Assembly (NCBI RefSeq): GCF_907165205.1
Contig: NC_058193.1
Coordinates: forward strand, 35,849,521 to 35,913,520
Length of the DNA: 64,000 nt
Reading direction: 5' to 3'
Source: Coccinella septempunctata
Taxonomy: Eukaryota > Arthropoda > Insecta > Coleoptera > Coccinellidae
A program made the position numbers and the translations under genes. The notes under the pieces are model-generated. The model was not told the origin of the DNA, did not search any database, and saw only the letters and a list, made by a program, of their open reading frames with translations. Positions within the stretch are counted from its first letter, which is position 1. Each line of letters begins with the position of its first letter. This document shows positions 37,901-50,559 of this stretch, in pieces.

Positions 37901-38579
37901 CAGGGTGAGTATTTGACTCGTACAAATATTTTAACAGTCGATTCTTTAGGTCAAAAGAAACACTTTTTTCCTTTACCATTTTTTCCGAATCGGTTCGGTT
38001 TAAGAGATACAGGCTGTTGAAAAACCATAAAAAATGTTATTTTTAGTTCTATCTCACAAACGGTTTCATCGAATGGAATGAATTTCGAAATATAGTTCTT
38101 CATTTGTTTGATGAATCTTTTTCGAACACAAGATATCACCCACGACTTTCAGTTTTCTCATTATGACCATGACGCAGCATAAAAATAACAAAAATTCAAA
38201 GAATCCAACCCTTGAAACTAAGTTGATCGCTATTTGATGAATATTTGAACGTTTTGAAGGATAAAACTATTCTTCATAACTCCTCGTATAATGCGCCGTT
38301 TTCGAGTAATTGGATGTTGAAAAATTGAAAAGTACCTGTGAAATTTGAAAAATAGGGTACTTTGGCGGAATACAACTCTGTTTAAAAGATCCACAGATGT
38401 GTAGTGTCACAGATTCAGCTAGTTGTTCTGAAGGTTATTTTGTTTTTCCTGGGATGGCACAGCTCAGTATGAAAACTTAAAATGGCTATATCTTTTTATC
38501 AGGCTCTAATTGGACAAATTGGTATGGGAAAAAAGTGTTTTTTGATCTCAAGAAGCTAGTTTTAGAATATTTGTACATT
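37901..38579. mobile_element. Fold-back element, CAGGGTGAG family
   Basis: The left end reads ACAGGGTGAGTATTTGACTC then GTACAAATATTT. The right end (about 38,520-38,579) is its diverged reverse complement, with GTGTTTTTTGATCTCAAGAA then AGAATATTTGTAC, lacking the last 20 or so bases. There is no coding capacity. Partial relatives lie at 51,439-51,710 and, on the minus strand, at about 57,545-57,606, so this is a dispersed family. Confidence 0.65.
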
Positions 38580-38965
38580 TAATACATGGCCTGATCAAAC
38601 ATGGGAAGATCGGGATTCTCTGGTGTTCTCTGCAAGGCTCACGATATAGCAGAGCCAAGGAAATGTTTTGTATGGATCAGAAAGAGCCAATAGAAAAAAG
38701 TTACTGACCTCCTTGGTACTTTGAAAAGAGATGACGCAAAAAGCGTTAGCGAAAGTAAAAATTTGAAGGGGGACGTCAATAATTATTCATGATCAGATTT
38801 GTGAAGTTTACTCATGTTTTTTCAGGAGTAATTCCACAAATAGTTGTTGCATATATGAGATGGAAAAACTGCAATATCAAGTAGACCATTAATCCTAGGG
38901 AATTTACTACAATTTCGGAGAGAGCAATGTTATCTAACTCGTATAGCCGTTTGCTTATTCATATT

Positions 38966-39874
38966 CAGGGTGTCTGTAAAGAAATGCGAAAGACTCAGGG
39001 TGATGATTCCTCCATGGAAATAAGCAGGGGTAGTTCCTATAAATTTTTTTCGAAATCGACCTCCCTTCCAAGATACATCCTTTGGAAGGCGATGACGAAT
39101 TGACAGTTTTTAATTTTTTTTACGGGTTCTAAGAAACACTGAGTCATAAAACTATACAAAATATAAAGCACTAAGCAGATGTCACTCACACAATTTTTTG
39201 ATTTCATAACTTTATTGTTAGGGATTGAAAATAAAAACCCCTTATGATTTTCCTTCGAAAATTGTTTTCGTGGGATAGATTTTCGAAAAAAAAATTCTCT
39301 TATGGTTTCCCATTCAATTCTAGAGAAAAAAAGTCTCTTGCAAAATTTCGACACAGTCGATACTTATCTCGAAATAAATATAAACTTACAAGCAGTGTAC
39401 GAAGGTCTATGAGGCAGAGAGTTGATGCAGGTATTTTAGCAGGATGTAGGATCAGAACTGCTTGTAAGTTTTTATTTATTCCGAGGAAAGTATCGACTGT
39501 ATCGAAGTTTTTCAAGAGATTTTTTTCTCCAGAATTGAATGGGAAACCATAAGAGAATTTTATTTCACGAAAACCATTTTTGAAGGAAAATCATAAGAGG
39601 TTATTATTTTCAACCCCTAATAATAAAGTTATGAGATCTAAAAAAATTGTGTGAATAACATCTACTTAGTGCTTCATATTATGTATAGTTTTATGACTCA
39701 GTGTTCATTAGAACCCGTAAAAAAAATTAAAAACTGTCAACTCGTCATCGCCTTCCAAAGGCTGTATCTTGGAAGGGAGGTCGATTTCGAAAAAAAATTA
39801 TAGGAACTAACCTTGCCTATTTTCATCGAGGAATCATCTCCCTAAGTAATTCGCATTGGTTTACAGACACCCTG
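38966..39874. mobile_element. Large fold-back element (909 bp)
   Basis: The element begins CAGGGTGTCTGTAAA and ends TTTACAGACACCCTG. The arms (about 38,966-39,396 and 39,457-39,874) are reverse complements over more than 400 bases with small mismatches: ACGGGTTCTAAGAAACACTG pairs with CAGTGTTCATTAGAACCCGT, and CCTCCCTTCCAAGATACA pairs with TGTATCTTGGAAGGGAGG. A spacer of about 60 bases separates them. All open frames in this segment are mirror images of each other and not genes. It is a non-autonomous DNA transposon by structure, of unassigned superfamily. The flanks (ATATT and TATAAC) show no clear target-site duplication. Confidence 0.9.
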
Positions 39875-40457
39875 TATAACGTCACAAAAAAATTGCTCTA
39901 CTTCTTTGGAATGAAATCGACGGGTGAATCTGAAGGCAGCTCTGTCTCCGGCAAACCGTGCTTGAACTCCCCCATTCTTCCCGATACGTCATGAATCGGC
40001 ATAAATAAATGACGCACGCCGAATTTCGCAGATACTCCGGTTCGTCCGGATCGGAATTTTGAGGCCGCGCATTTTTTCCATCGGGATTTATGTCGATTTA
40101 ACCGGTAACAGAGAGGGGGGCCCGCGCTTTTTCCTTTCAACGTTACAACGGCTGGCCATGATCTCATGGATTTGGTTTGATATATTTCCATATGCGCCCG
40201 AACCGGCAAACTCCTCGAGGGGCATAAATGACATGAGAAGTAGCTGAAAAAGCGTGTCTGTGCCGTTTGCCTGGATGCATTCGCTCAACTTCTCTGATCC
40301 CGGCTGAATTTATTCAGTTCTCATAGACGTGCCACTCCGATGCTGGATCAGCTGAAGGGGAGATGGGAGACAGAGCCTGATAACGCTCGGGGTTAGGCCA
40401 CGAGACAATGGGTCAACGAATATTATTCGAATAAGGGACTTTTCATACACAAATGTA
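39875..40457. other. GC-richer non-coding block
   Basis: This block between a fold-back element and a mariner copy is visibly richer in G and C (about 39,900-40,330) than its neighbours but gives no convincing coding frame. It may be unique host sequence separating repeats. Confidence 0.35.
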
Positions 40458-41721
40458 CGACGATATATTGAAGAATTCTTAGTCGACCAAAATGTCAAAA
40501 TATTTCATTACTCAACATATTCTTCTATTATTTGGATACATTTATTACAGCGAACCTGCAACGTCTCTAGACCTTTCAAAAAAAAAAGTTTCTTGTTGCT
40601 CTGCAATCCAGACCTCCGCAGCTTTTATTAACTCCTAGTTGGAAGGAAATTTATGACCTTTTAAACTTTTTTTCAGTTGAGGAAAGAGATGATAGTCGGC
40701 TGGAGCCAAATCTGGTGAATAAGGGGGGTATACTAGTAATTCAAACTCTAAATCACGAATTTTTTGCATGGCAATATGAGATTTGTGTGCAGGGGTGTTA
40801 TCCTCTAAAAACAAAACACCTTTGGATAGCTTTCAGCGTCTTTTCTCTTTAATTTTTTCCCGTAGGGTGGTCAGTAATGTCGAATAGTAATCTCCGGTTA
40901 TTGTTCTACCCTTATCCAAAAAATCAATCATGATTATTCCATGGAAATCCCAAAAAACTGAAGCAAGATTTTTTCCAGCAGATTTTGGTCATCGAAAATT
41001 CTTAGGGCTTGGAGAACCAGAGTGTCGCCATTCCATCGATTGTTGCTTTGTTTCTGGATCGTAGAAATGTACCCAAGTCTCATCCATAGTAACAATTCGG
41101 TTTAAGAAGTCTACATCGTTTTCAAATCGAGCACAGATCGAACGCGATGCTTCTACCCTTGCACGCTTTTGGTCAACATTCAAACATTTGGGGATCCATT
41201 TTGCAACAATTTTTCTCATGTCCAAATTGACGTGAACTATATGATGAACGCTTTCGTATGAAATATAGCAGTGCTTCAGATATCCGTTCTAGCCCAATTC
41301 GACGGTGTGATAAAATCATGTCATGAACTGATCGATATTTTCGGGGACTGACACAGAAACTAGCCTTCCTGATCGGTCATAATCTTCAATGGAAAATTCA
41401 CCTCTTTTGAAGCTTGCAGTCCAATTTTTCATGGTCGCATACGAAGGACATTGCTCACCAAGGGTATTAAGCATATCTTCGTAAATCTGCTTACCTCTTA
41501 ACCCTTCTAAATGCAGGTACTTGATGATGGCTCGATACTCTTACTTTTCGATTTTCACAATTTCGGTGGTCATCTTCTTTCTTTCAATTTATTGCGTAAC
41601 TCTGGTTTACTTTTTTGACTTCAAACTTCACACTGACACTTCTAATGAGTTGCTATGGTAACGCAATATTTTTTTTATGCATGGGACTGGTCTAGGCTAA
41701 CTAGATATCAATACATTCTCG
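40458..41721 (-). mobile_element. Mariner copy 1, near full length, inactivated
   Basis: This 1,264-bp element is flanked by TA on both sides. Its transposase-start end is at 41,721 (CGAGAATGTATTGATATC on the minus strand) and its other end at 40,458 (CGACGATATATTGAAGAATT). The coding strand starts with the ATG at 41,573-41,571. Recognisable blocks are IIKYLHLEGLRGKQIYEDML (helix-turn-helix), the first catalytic aspartate in MDETWVHFYDPETKQQSMEW and the YPPYSPDLAPADYHLF block. The spacing of D residues matches DD34D mariner transposases, which cut and paste the element into TA dinucleotides. Several stop codons and frame breaks inactivate it. Similarity to irritans-type mariners is from memory. 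Confidence 0.93.
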
Positions 41722-42418
41722 TATTTTTCCATTAAAGCTATATGATCGCGCGTGCCCGCACAGCTTTTGCATTTATAATTGGAAGGCGAAAATTTCCAAA
41801 TTGCTCCCTGCAACAGCGCCTACCTCCAAGCTGCCAGATCTCGCCTCGACAGCAACGAAATGAATATTTCGATGGCGCTCTTCTGCAGCTTTATCCCTCC
41901 GGGGATGCGGACCGAAAAACCATCAAATGAGCCACGGATTTGTAGACATTCAGGAAGTAGGATGCATGAAAGGAGCCCCGGCGAACCAACAACTGTAGGG
42001 AGCGAGTGCTGATCCGTAAATTTGCATGGTTCGGTCCCTACGTAATATGAGGTCGACTCAAATATAGATGAGGCTGTTTTTATTGCCTTTTCGATCCGGG
42101 AGGCCGCCGAGCGCCCTTCTAGCTCTGGCACATTCCCGTTACTCCCCATCAAAGACGACAACGAAATGTAAAAAGTGCACAGAGTGCATAAACTATGCGT
42201 TTCTTCAAACATAATGACCTCCGTGAATCACTTGTGATTACGACCCATTATTCACTGATTGTCTTTCGAACATTCATTTATATCACAAGGACAGATGCTT
42301 ATTGAGCATGTCAAATTCTGACACGTACAGTAGAGTATTGAATACAGTGAGTCTATCCACCTTCAGTCAGAAGAGGTAAATTAGTAGAATTTTTCTGAAA
42401 TAAAAGTGATTCACACTA
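41722..42418. other. Spacer between opposed mariner copies 1 and 2
   Basis: About 700 bases of non-repetitive sequence, GC-richer at about 41,740-42,150, without a supported gene. The minus-strand frame at 41,820-42,212 (130 codons) has no motif I recognise. Confidence 0.35.
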
Positions 42419-43340
42419 CGAGGATGTATTGATATCTAGTTAGCCTAGACCAGTTCAATGCATAAAACGTTACCATAGCAACGAACAATAACTCATTAGA
42501 AATGTCAGTGTGAAGTTTGAGATACAAGAAGTAAACCAGAGTTACGCAATAAATTGAAGGAAAGAAGATGTCCACCGAAATTGTGAAAATCGAAAAATTG
42601 GAGTATCAAGCCATCATCAAGTACCTGTATTTGAAAGGGTTAAGAGGTAAGCAGATTTACGAAGATATGCTTAATACCCTTGGTGATCAATGTTCTTCGT
42701 ATGCGACCGTGAAAAATTGGAGTGCAAGCTTCAGATGAGGCAAATTTTCCATTGAAGATGATGACCGATCGGTAATGCCAGTTTCTGAGTCAGTCCCCGA
42801 AAATATCGATGCAGTTCATGACATGATTTCATCGGACCGTCGAATTGGGCTAAAACGGATATCTGAAGCACTGAATATTTCATACGAACGCGTTCATTAT
42901 ATAGTTCACGTCAATTTGGACATGAGGAAAATTGCTGCAAAATGGATCCCCAAATGTTTGAATGTTGACCGAAAGCGTGCAAGGGTAGAAACATCGCGTT
43001 CGATCTGTGCTCAATTTGAAAACGATTTAGACTTTTTAAACCGAATTGTTAGTGTGGGTACATTTCTAAGAGCCAGAAATAAAGCTAAAGAAATAAGCAA
43101 TCGATGGAATGGCGACACTCTGGTTCTCCAAGATCTAAGAAGTTTCGTGTCCAAAAATCTGTGGAGGTCTGGTTTGCAGAGCAAGAAGAACCTTTTTTTT
43201 TCGAAAGGTCTATAGAGGTTGCAGGTTCGCTGTAATAAATGTATCCAATTAACAGGAGAATATGTTGAGTAATAGAATATTTTGACATTGAAATTTTGTT
43301 TGGTTCTATAGTAGGCTAAGAACTTTTCAATATATCCTCG
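42419..43340 (+). mobile_element. Mariner copy 2 with internal deletion
   Basis: TA-flanked element of 922 bp running from CGAGGATGTATTGATATC to CAATATATCCTCG. The transposase ATG is at 42,568 (MSTEIVKIEKLEYQAIIKYL). A TGA at 42,736-42,738 interrupts it. The helix-turn-helix half continues to FENDLDFLNRIV, where the catalytic MDETW block is damaged. The sequence then jumps from FVSKNLWRSG to FAEQEE-like 3' coding sequence, so roughly 350 bp, including the second and third catalytic aspartates, are gone. Opposite in orientation to copy 1, 0.7 kb away. Confidence 0.93.
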
Positions 43341-46300
43341 TACCACCCCAGAATTAATGGAACCCGTAACACTTTATCGTGCTTATTTCGCCACGTCAAA
43401 GTCAATAAAAGAGAACACTATTCTTTAAACGCCCGATGTTGCAGATATCGCGGAATATCAAACGGGATACGCGATAACGACCAACATTTGTCTGGGTTCT
43501 CCGTGCTGAAATCCTGACAATTTCGTGGAATAACCGCCCATCTTGCCGGATGAAAACGGGGGTTTGCGGCACACGGCGATACTGTAAATCTTTTTATAGA
43601 TATGTGCGAAGAAAGGGCAGGTATAAACGTCTACCGTTCGACACGTTCATCGGAAGATGTACCTGATGCATCCAGACTAGACGCCTTGGGCGATAAGGGG
43701 ATATTGGTCCTGCGTCACAACGCATAAATTTGTAACGCCGTTTTTACAGCCCCTACAAGGGCAGTTTCGGCAGAGTACAACTGGCTAGGAGATTTCTTTC
43801 GAGAATTTTCTTGTAGATTCGATGCTTATGGCGGTTTTATATAGCTAACAGAGGAGGATTAGGAGGTTATCTGTCTGGAAAATAGTGTCCGATGGAAGTT
43901 TTATGTTGGTCCTGAAGATTTACCGACATTAAAATTTTTACTGCTGATATTTGAGACGAAGTAACCTCTGAAGGGGGCAATCAGAAATAAATACATATCA
44001 AGGTTTATTTATGGTTTCTTGATCGTTATAGACTTGTCCATATCTTTGAAATCTTTCAAAAGCAATGGAAAATTAGTAGGTGAACCAACATTTCCCGAGA
44101 CTACTTCTAAATAGTGCTAAATTTGAACAACTACCAAGTTTGTCAAACTATCGATGTGTCATTCCGGCAGCCAAAATGGCGCCAAATTGAATCTTGCGGT
44201 CTTATTGATCCACCCCTGTATCGTGGACTGCGAATCGAGACCCGATACGTCTCTTTCGGTGAAACTTTGAAATCGAATTTCTCGTTTCACCGATTCCATC
44301 ATAGCGAAATTGAAGTGGAGTTTTGGAGCGTGAAATATCCTCGCAATGGCTGATTAAAATATGTACACGAAACAAGAACGCTAACTTTGAACGTTCCCGA
44401 CCCACAGTCGCGTTGTTGCAGTTCTTTCAACACGACCCGATTGAGTGGAAAAAGTCGATCAGGAAGTCAAAAAAATTGTCCACCATATACTACAATATGG
44501 CTTCAACATTTTTCGTTTCATTCGAGATTTGAGTAGCTTCAATTTTTTTGTCTTTTTGGGAGGCTCAGTTTGAGCGTTCAATCAATTTAACGTTTACGTG
44601 TTTCAATTCGAATCTGTCCAATATTCCCGAAGACAAACCTTTCGCTCTGGGATTACCGCGCCAGTAAGTCCGTTACTGCACCGCACAATCAAAAATGTAT
44701 TACCCCAGGCACTTCATGAATGCGCAGCGAATACCAAATTCGTGCCGGAGGTCGCATTATAAAGTTCTATCGATGTGGAACAGCATGAAAGGTAAAAAAA
44801 TTCATCCGATTCTTCCCCCTTTTTGCGCAGTTTTGGAGGCCGAACGATTGGATGCATGTAAATTCGACAAACGTATGACGGTAATGTTGTTTCCATATTG
44901 CGATGTTCGATACATACCTGACATTGTTCGATGTGTAATGTGTCACTGTGCTCATTTCTGGACAACAGCGCTGTCCCCGACGGTTTGAATGCACGTTTAG
45001 TTGATACCTCTCCAACACCAAGGACGGTCAAATTGGCATTGGCAAGCTTCATCATTCTAAAACTATTCATAGTGGAATGTGTTGCGAATATGGCACACTG
45101 CTAGGGCTTTTTATGTGATGAGGTTCATGATGGTTTGATAGTTACATCCGTGAAATATGTATTTAATACTTTGGTGAATGTGGAATGGAAAAATTAGAGC
45201 TGCCCACTGAAATTTTAACAGTTTTATTCGAAAAAATAAAGTTTTCTTTGTTACATCAAAAAGGCGCAAAATGGTGAATGCGCAGGTTTCCTAAGTGAGA
45301 AATGTGCAGTCTCAGTATTATTGAGAGAGGCTTCAGCAGTGAGCAGACATTAAACAGCAGGCTACCATTTTAAAGTTTTGCTGGAAAGCTCCTGACTTCA
45401 CGTCCATGTTTATCCATGTTTTAAGTTTTCCTCTCAGTTCTTAATCTTTTCAATTAGTTGATTGCAAGTCGAAGCAACCAAAACATTTATCGAATAGCCA
45501 CTCCAATCAATTAATCTTCAGCAGTTTCTAAGAAAAGTCTGGATGGCATCAACACATGCAGTTTCGGTGAAAACACCCACACCAAAAGCTACAACTTTTA
45601 CTGGACCGACTAGTTCCTCTTCATTGGAAATCTTCCCCCGGTGCAATTTAGTTGAGCGCTGAAAGATATCTGGATTCCGACAAACGGTATGGGGAACAAC
45701 ACTTCCGAGTAATGAGACCATTCCACACTTGACCAGTTTCGAATAATCATGTTCGGAGCATTTATTTTCTACCCCCCATCCTGTCGGGGAAATCGGAAAC
45801 AGCCAATGTCCAATTTAAGGTATGGATGGTTCGCATTTGCGGATCCTATAGGACTTTGAGAGCGTCATATTTCAAACTGCAGCCCCGTGTATGGGGGTGG
45901 AATAGGTATTGGTTTGGCGTTGGACGCCAAATAGGATTCGATTGAAAATGGCGTGAATGTTGATGCTCAAAAGTCGGCGAACATTATCCAATTTATAATT
46001 TATCCATAAAAAATTCCCATGGATATCTTGGCGCTAGATTATGAAGGTTTGATTTGGAGAATAAAAGACGATAGAAATATATAGGTTAATGTCATCAATG
46101 TTAATCATAGATCAGACCTCAATCTATGATGTTAATGAAGTAATTCAGTCAAAGAATCAGGTTCAGACATAGAATATCAACGAATAGTTTTGAACGCCCC
46201 TTATTTCTGTGCTTGATACACTATTGGACCCAGATGTTGACAAACAATTCATTTTCGCGACTAAACAAATACTAATCACCGCTCCCACGCTACATTGGAG

Positions 46301-46900
46301 CGCGTTTTTCAACGGGGATAAACTACAGCCTCATTTACGACCTGCAACAAATAGCAATGACCATTTCATTATTCCACGATCGAGGCATAACATATTAAAT
46401 TTCTATGTGATTCTCCTATTCACTGTTCCCATTGTTGAAGCTAGATTAACGCTTTGTTCTATAAATTACGTGGCAATTGTATTGGGGGGCGGTAAATAGA
46501 ATAGAAAGGCTCAAAGGTATTCTGATTAGAAATTTCATCGAATGCATGTTGGAGACCTCTTTTCTGAACGACCCGGAGTTTTGGATGGAATATCTAACCG
46601 ATTGAACTGATGCGGTTGAAGAGAAGAGCAGTTTGCGAGCGGTTGCTGAATTTCTCCCTCAAGTTAAGTGGGTATCAGCTATTAGGTAAGTGTATAGATT
46701 AATCATACCAGCAGTTGCAAACTGGCGAATGCGCTAACCGATACATACCCTTTTAATTTGATCAACAGGATAGCTGACTAGATTTTCAACAGGGTTTAAC
46801 AATCAATCCCTCATGTCCATATTTCGATATTTCGAGAATTTTCTAAAGAGGAAGACCTATATCTGTAAAATGATTACTAATACTCATAAGAAGTCAATAA
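43341..46900. other. Non-coding stretch
   Basis: No gene supported. A GC-richer portion at about 43,430-43,790 and CpG-containing sequence at 44,150-45,070 give open frames on both strands but no motif. Copies of the 19-bp word are at about 45,257 (GCGCAAAATGGTGAATGCG, diverged) and 46,713 (TTGCAAACTGGCGAATGCG). Confidence 0.4.
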
Positions 46901-46918
46901 TATTAATACAATAAATAA

Positions 46919-48245
46919 ACACCTATTATCTATCATGAGCAAATGAACCATACTTACATGACTACACTGAGTTTTCCTGATACTCAAGTTTGAATTATGT
47001 TTAACTCACAATCTTATTCATAGACGAAGAGAAATAGTTAATAAATCAGTTCATTTCAATATTTATCAAAACTTATATAAAATCCAAGAATTCTCAATTG
47101 AAAAATATTTCAATAGCATATTTTAATATGAATGAATCTGACAGCGAAATTAATAAAGGTTATCTATGATGTATTATATCTTTCGTCTGTGGAATTCAGA
47201 GAATATCATCATGGAAAAATAAAACGATATCATTGAAGTATCTTACTTCTTTGGTTAGGACACAGATCTTCTATCGAAGATCTATATTCCTCGGATGAAT
47301 TATCAGTTGTGAAAATGTGCTTGAGGAAAACCCTATCCTATTGTTATAGCGAAGCAAGTGTAGTGGTTGATTACTTCAGTGGAAATCAGGTAATTCAGTT
47401 TTTAATTTTGTTCTGAAAATATTTTCAATTGCAATTATCAGTTTATGTAATATAATAAACACCTTTTATCTATTATGAGCAAATGAACCATACTTACACG
47501 ACTACACTGAGTTTTCCTGATACTCACGTTTGAATTATGTTTAACTCACAATTTTATTCGTAGAAGAAGAGAAAAAGTTAATAAATCAGTTCATTTCAAA
47601 ATTTATCAGAACTTCTATATTAATAAAAGAGGATCTGTGGTTTACTTCAAAATGCTTTATGCTTTATTGTTCAAAAGATCGCACCAAATTGGACAATTCT
47701 TTTTTCGTTGTGTTAATTATTGTTAGGGCAAGGTTTATATAACAAAATATTCCCAAAAAAAATTGTACAGAAGAGAAAAAAAGGCATTCCTTTTTCTTAC
47801 GACCAATCGAGCAATCACGATGAGTTAGTTATTATTATCTACCCTAGAAATAATTTAAATGGCAAAACTAGGTTTGACGGGTCAGCTAGTATTATATAAA
47901 ATCCAGGAATTCTCAATTGAAAAATATTTCAAGAGCTTATTTTAATATGGATGAATCTGACAGCGAAATTCATTATGGTTATTTATGATGTATTATATCT
48001 TTCGTCTGTGGAATTCAGAGAATATTTTCATAGAAATATAAAACGATATCATTGAAGTATGTTACTTCTTTGGTTAGGACACAGATCTTCTATCGAAGAT
48101 CTATATTCCTCGGATGAATTATCAGTTGTGAAAATGTGCTTGAGGAAAACCCTATCCTATTGTTATAGCGAAGCAAGTGTAGTAATTCAGTTTTTAGTTT
48201 TGTTTTGAAGATATTTTCAATTGCAATTATCAGTTTATGTATAAA
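46919..48245 (+). repeat. Local direct duplication, about 540-bp unit
   Basis: Copy 1 (about 46,919-47,458) and copy 2 (about 47,459-48,245) are nearly identical, for example ATGAGCAAATGAACCATACT at 46,935 and 47,475 and CACAGATCTTCTATCGAAGA in both. Copy 2 carries a 266-bp Helitron insertion and lacks about 28 bp (GTGGTTGATTACTTCAGTGG and neighbours) present in copy 1. The unit contains the short palindrome TCTTCTATCGAAGA and no coding frame. Confidence 0.9.
47624..47889 (+). mobile_element. Small non-autonomous Helitron
   Basis: The segment begins TCTATATTAATAAAAGAGGA and ends GACGGGTCAGCTAG followed by T. A 5' TC with the TCTATATTAATAAAA signature and a 3' CTAG preceded by a GGGTCA block are typical Helitron termini, as I remember insect families. 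The usual subterminal 3' hairpin is weak here. There are no terminal inverted repeats and no target-site duplication. The matching position in the neighbouring duplicate (about 47,072) lacks this segment, apart from about 3 bp of difference, and so serves as an empty site. There is no coding capacity, so Rep/helicase would be supplied in trans. Confidence 0.75.
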
Positions 48246-49222
48246 TGGCTTGCTATATTTCAAGTTCGTGGAATGATATTGACAGTTACGTTTTGTTCAC
48301 TAGTGTTTGTGATTTGCAACTCCGAATTTCCTTCGAATATGCATTTCGGTTGAGGGAAATGGTTGGTAAGCGATCTTCCTGCATCAGTCACATTAAATAC
48401 ACAATTCTAATTTGGGAAATTCGATCATGCTAACTTTTCTTTTCAATTCATACGTCCTGATCTAGATAGTCTGTGATCCAAGCTTTTCTGAACACATTTC
48501 AAACTTGCACTTCAGTTATTTGGAAGGTGATTCCTAGTGAAAATATAGTTTGATAGTCTGGGGGTTCAATAAAAATTTTTTGAGCCGCTACTTTTATACA
48601 GACACCTAAATATGGCACACATCATCTATAACTTGATAACGTGTTGCTTCTTGTTTCCCCAATCTGAAAAACAGTTGGTCCATCTTCACCCTGAAAATAG
48701 GAAAGGGTAAAAATGGATCCATTGGTGCATGAAACCATATCAGATCGTGATCCGATGAGGGAAAATGGAAGAAGCAGCAGCGAATTACGATCCACTCCAC
48801 CGTCCATTCTTTCACCGAAGCCGATTTCGACGAAAGGAAAAAAAAAAGGTCACCTTTTATAACATTGATTTATCCTGGCGCCGCGTCCCGTCGGCCCGGT
48901 TCTTGGGGGGTTGAAAACGAAATCTAATTATTGTAAAAGTAGGCGAGGCAATATCCTCAAGACTAATAGAGCGCACTCAGTTTTAGAACGCAATAAATCC
49001 CATTCAAATCACCTCAACCTCTTTCGGCGAATTTTTTCTCCGCATTTAAGAAATTGGTTTCTGGAGTGTTATGTTTGGCCTGGAGGCAGAATTGCTTCGT
49101 ATAGCAATTTTGACACTAGATTTTCATTAGGGATTTTTATCGAATGAATGTTACTGCGAAATGTAACGTTTTGTTGCTACTTCGTGTATCATCTTTTTTG
49201 TGGGGGTTAAACCTAAACCTAA
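48246..49222. other. Non-coding stretch
   Basis: No feature recognised. The overlapping minus-strand frames at 48,606-48,815 have no family signature. Confidence 0.4.
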
Positions 49223-50551
49223 ACCTAAAATGACCTATTTGCTACTCTGTCTGAAAATCAGGATATTCTATTACTGTCCTCGGATATGGGGTGCATAGAA
49301 TTTGTTTTGAAGATTCTAGAAAACCAAACAGTTGATGATTCAATAGAGAATTGCACCCCAGAGAGCTCTTCGAAATCAACTCGAAAATGAAAAGTGGAAA
49401 AACAAAAAAAAAAAAAATGATTTTCTCTTAAACTGGGACAGATATTCGGAATTTTGGTTTGAAAATATAGGTTTGCGAACACGCTGATTCTATTGCGAGC
49501 AATTTCGAAAGCCTCTCTCTCTTCGTTTAGATTTTCATCTCGGAAATGGCATTTTTCGAAAATTGCAATTTTCAATCTGCGATATCTCCTGTTATATTCG
49601 TCTGATCCAATTGGGATTTCTGGTATTATAATCAGCGTTGCCTAGGCTTCCACGCTAGCACAAAAACTCGATTTCGAAAATCTCGATTTTTTTGGTCAAA
49701 AATGAGCAAGGGGTTAGACCCCCCTAAAACTACTTATTTGCTACTCTGTCTGAAAATCAGGGTTTTCTATTACTGTCTTAGGATATGGAGTGCATAGAAT
49801 TTGTTTCGAAGATTATAGAAATCCAAACAGTTGATGATTCAATAGAGAATTGCACTTCAGAGAGCTCTTCGAAGTCAACTCGAAAATGAAAAGTGGAAAA
49901 ACAAAAAAAATTATTTTCTCATAAACTGGACCATATATTCGAAATGTTGGTACGGAAATATGGGTTTTCGAACACGCTGAATCTATTGCGAGCAATTTCG
50001 AAAGCCGATCTCTCTTCGTTTAGATTTTCATCTTGGAAATGGCATTTTTCAAAAATTGCAATTTTCAATCTTCGATATCTCCTGTTATATTCGTCTGATC
50101 CAATTGGGATTTCCGGTCTTATAATCAGCGTTGCCTAGGCTTCCACTCTAGCACAAAAACTCGATTTCGAAAATCTCGATTTTTTTGGTCAAAAATGAGC
50201 AAGGGGGTAGACCCCCCTAAAGTTACCTATTTGCTTCTCTGTCTGAAAATCAGGGTTTTCTATTACTGTCTTAGGATATAGAGTGCATAGAATATGTTTC
50301 GAAGATTCTAGAAAACCAAACAGTTGATGATTCAATAGGGAATTGCACCCAAGAGAGCTCTTCGAAGTCAACTCGAAAATGAAACGTGGAAAAATAAAAA
50401 CAAAAATTTTCTCCCGAACTGGGCCGAATATTGGAAATTTTGGTATGAAAATATAGGTTTTCGAACACGCTGATTCTATTGCGAGCATTTTCGAAAGCCT
50501 ATCTCCCTTCGTTTAGATTTTCATCTTGGAAATGGCATTTTTCAAAAATTG
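49223..50551 (+). repeat. 493-494-bp satellite, left array (about 2.7 copies)
   Basis: Units begin near CCCCCCTAAAA(T/C) with anchors at about 49,223 (degenerate, CCTAAACCTAAACCTAAAA), 49,717 and 50,210. Shared words include CTGTCTGAAAATCAGGG, AAACAGTTGATGATTCAATA, GATATCTCCTGTTATATTCG and TTTTTTTGGTCAAAAATGAG. The third copy stops at CAAATTTCA (about 50,551), where inverted 175-bp satellite sequence begins. The array is non-coding. Confidence 0.95.
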
Positions 50552-50559
50552 CAAATTTC

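Noticed and set aside
39037..39552. Three overlapping 70-105 codon frames
   Set aside because: They lie in the two arms of the fold-back element and mirror each other, so they reflect repeat structure.
49203..49235. Telomere-like CCTAAACCTAAACCTAAA run
   Set aside because: The period is six (CCTAAA), not the insect five-base CCTAA repeat. It sits exactly where the satellite has CCCCTAAAA, so it is a local slippage of that word.
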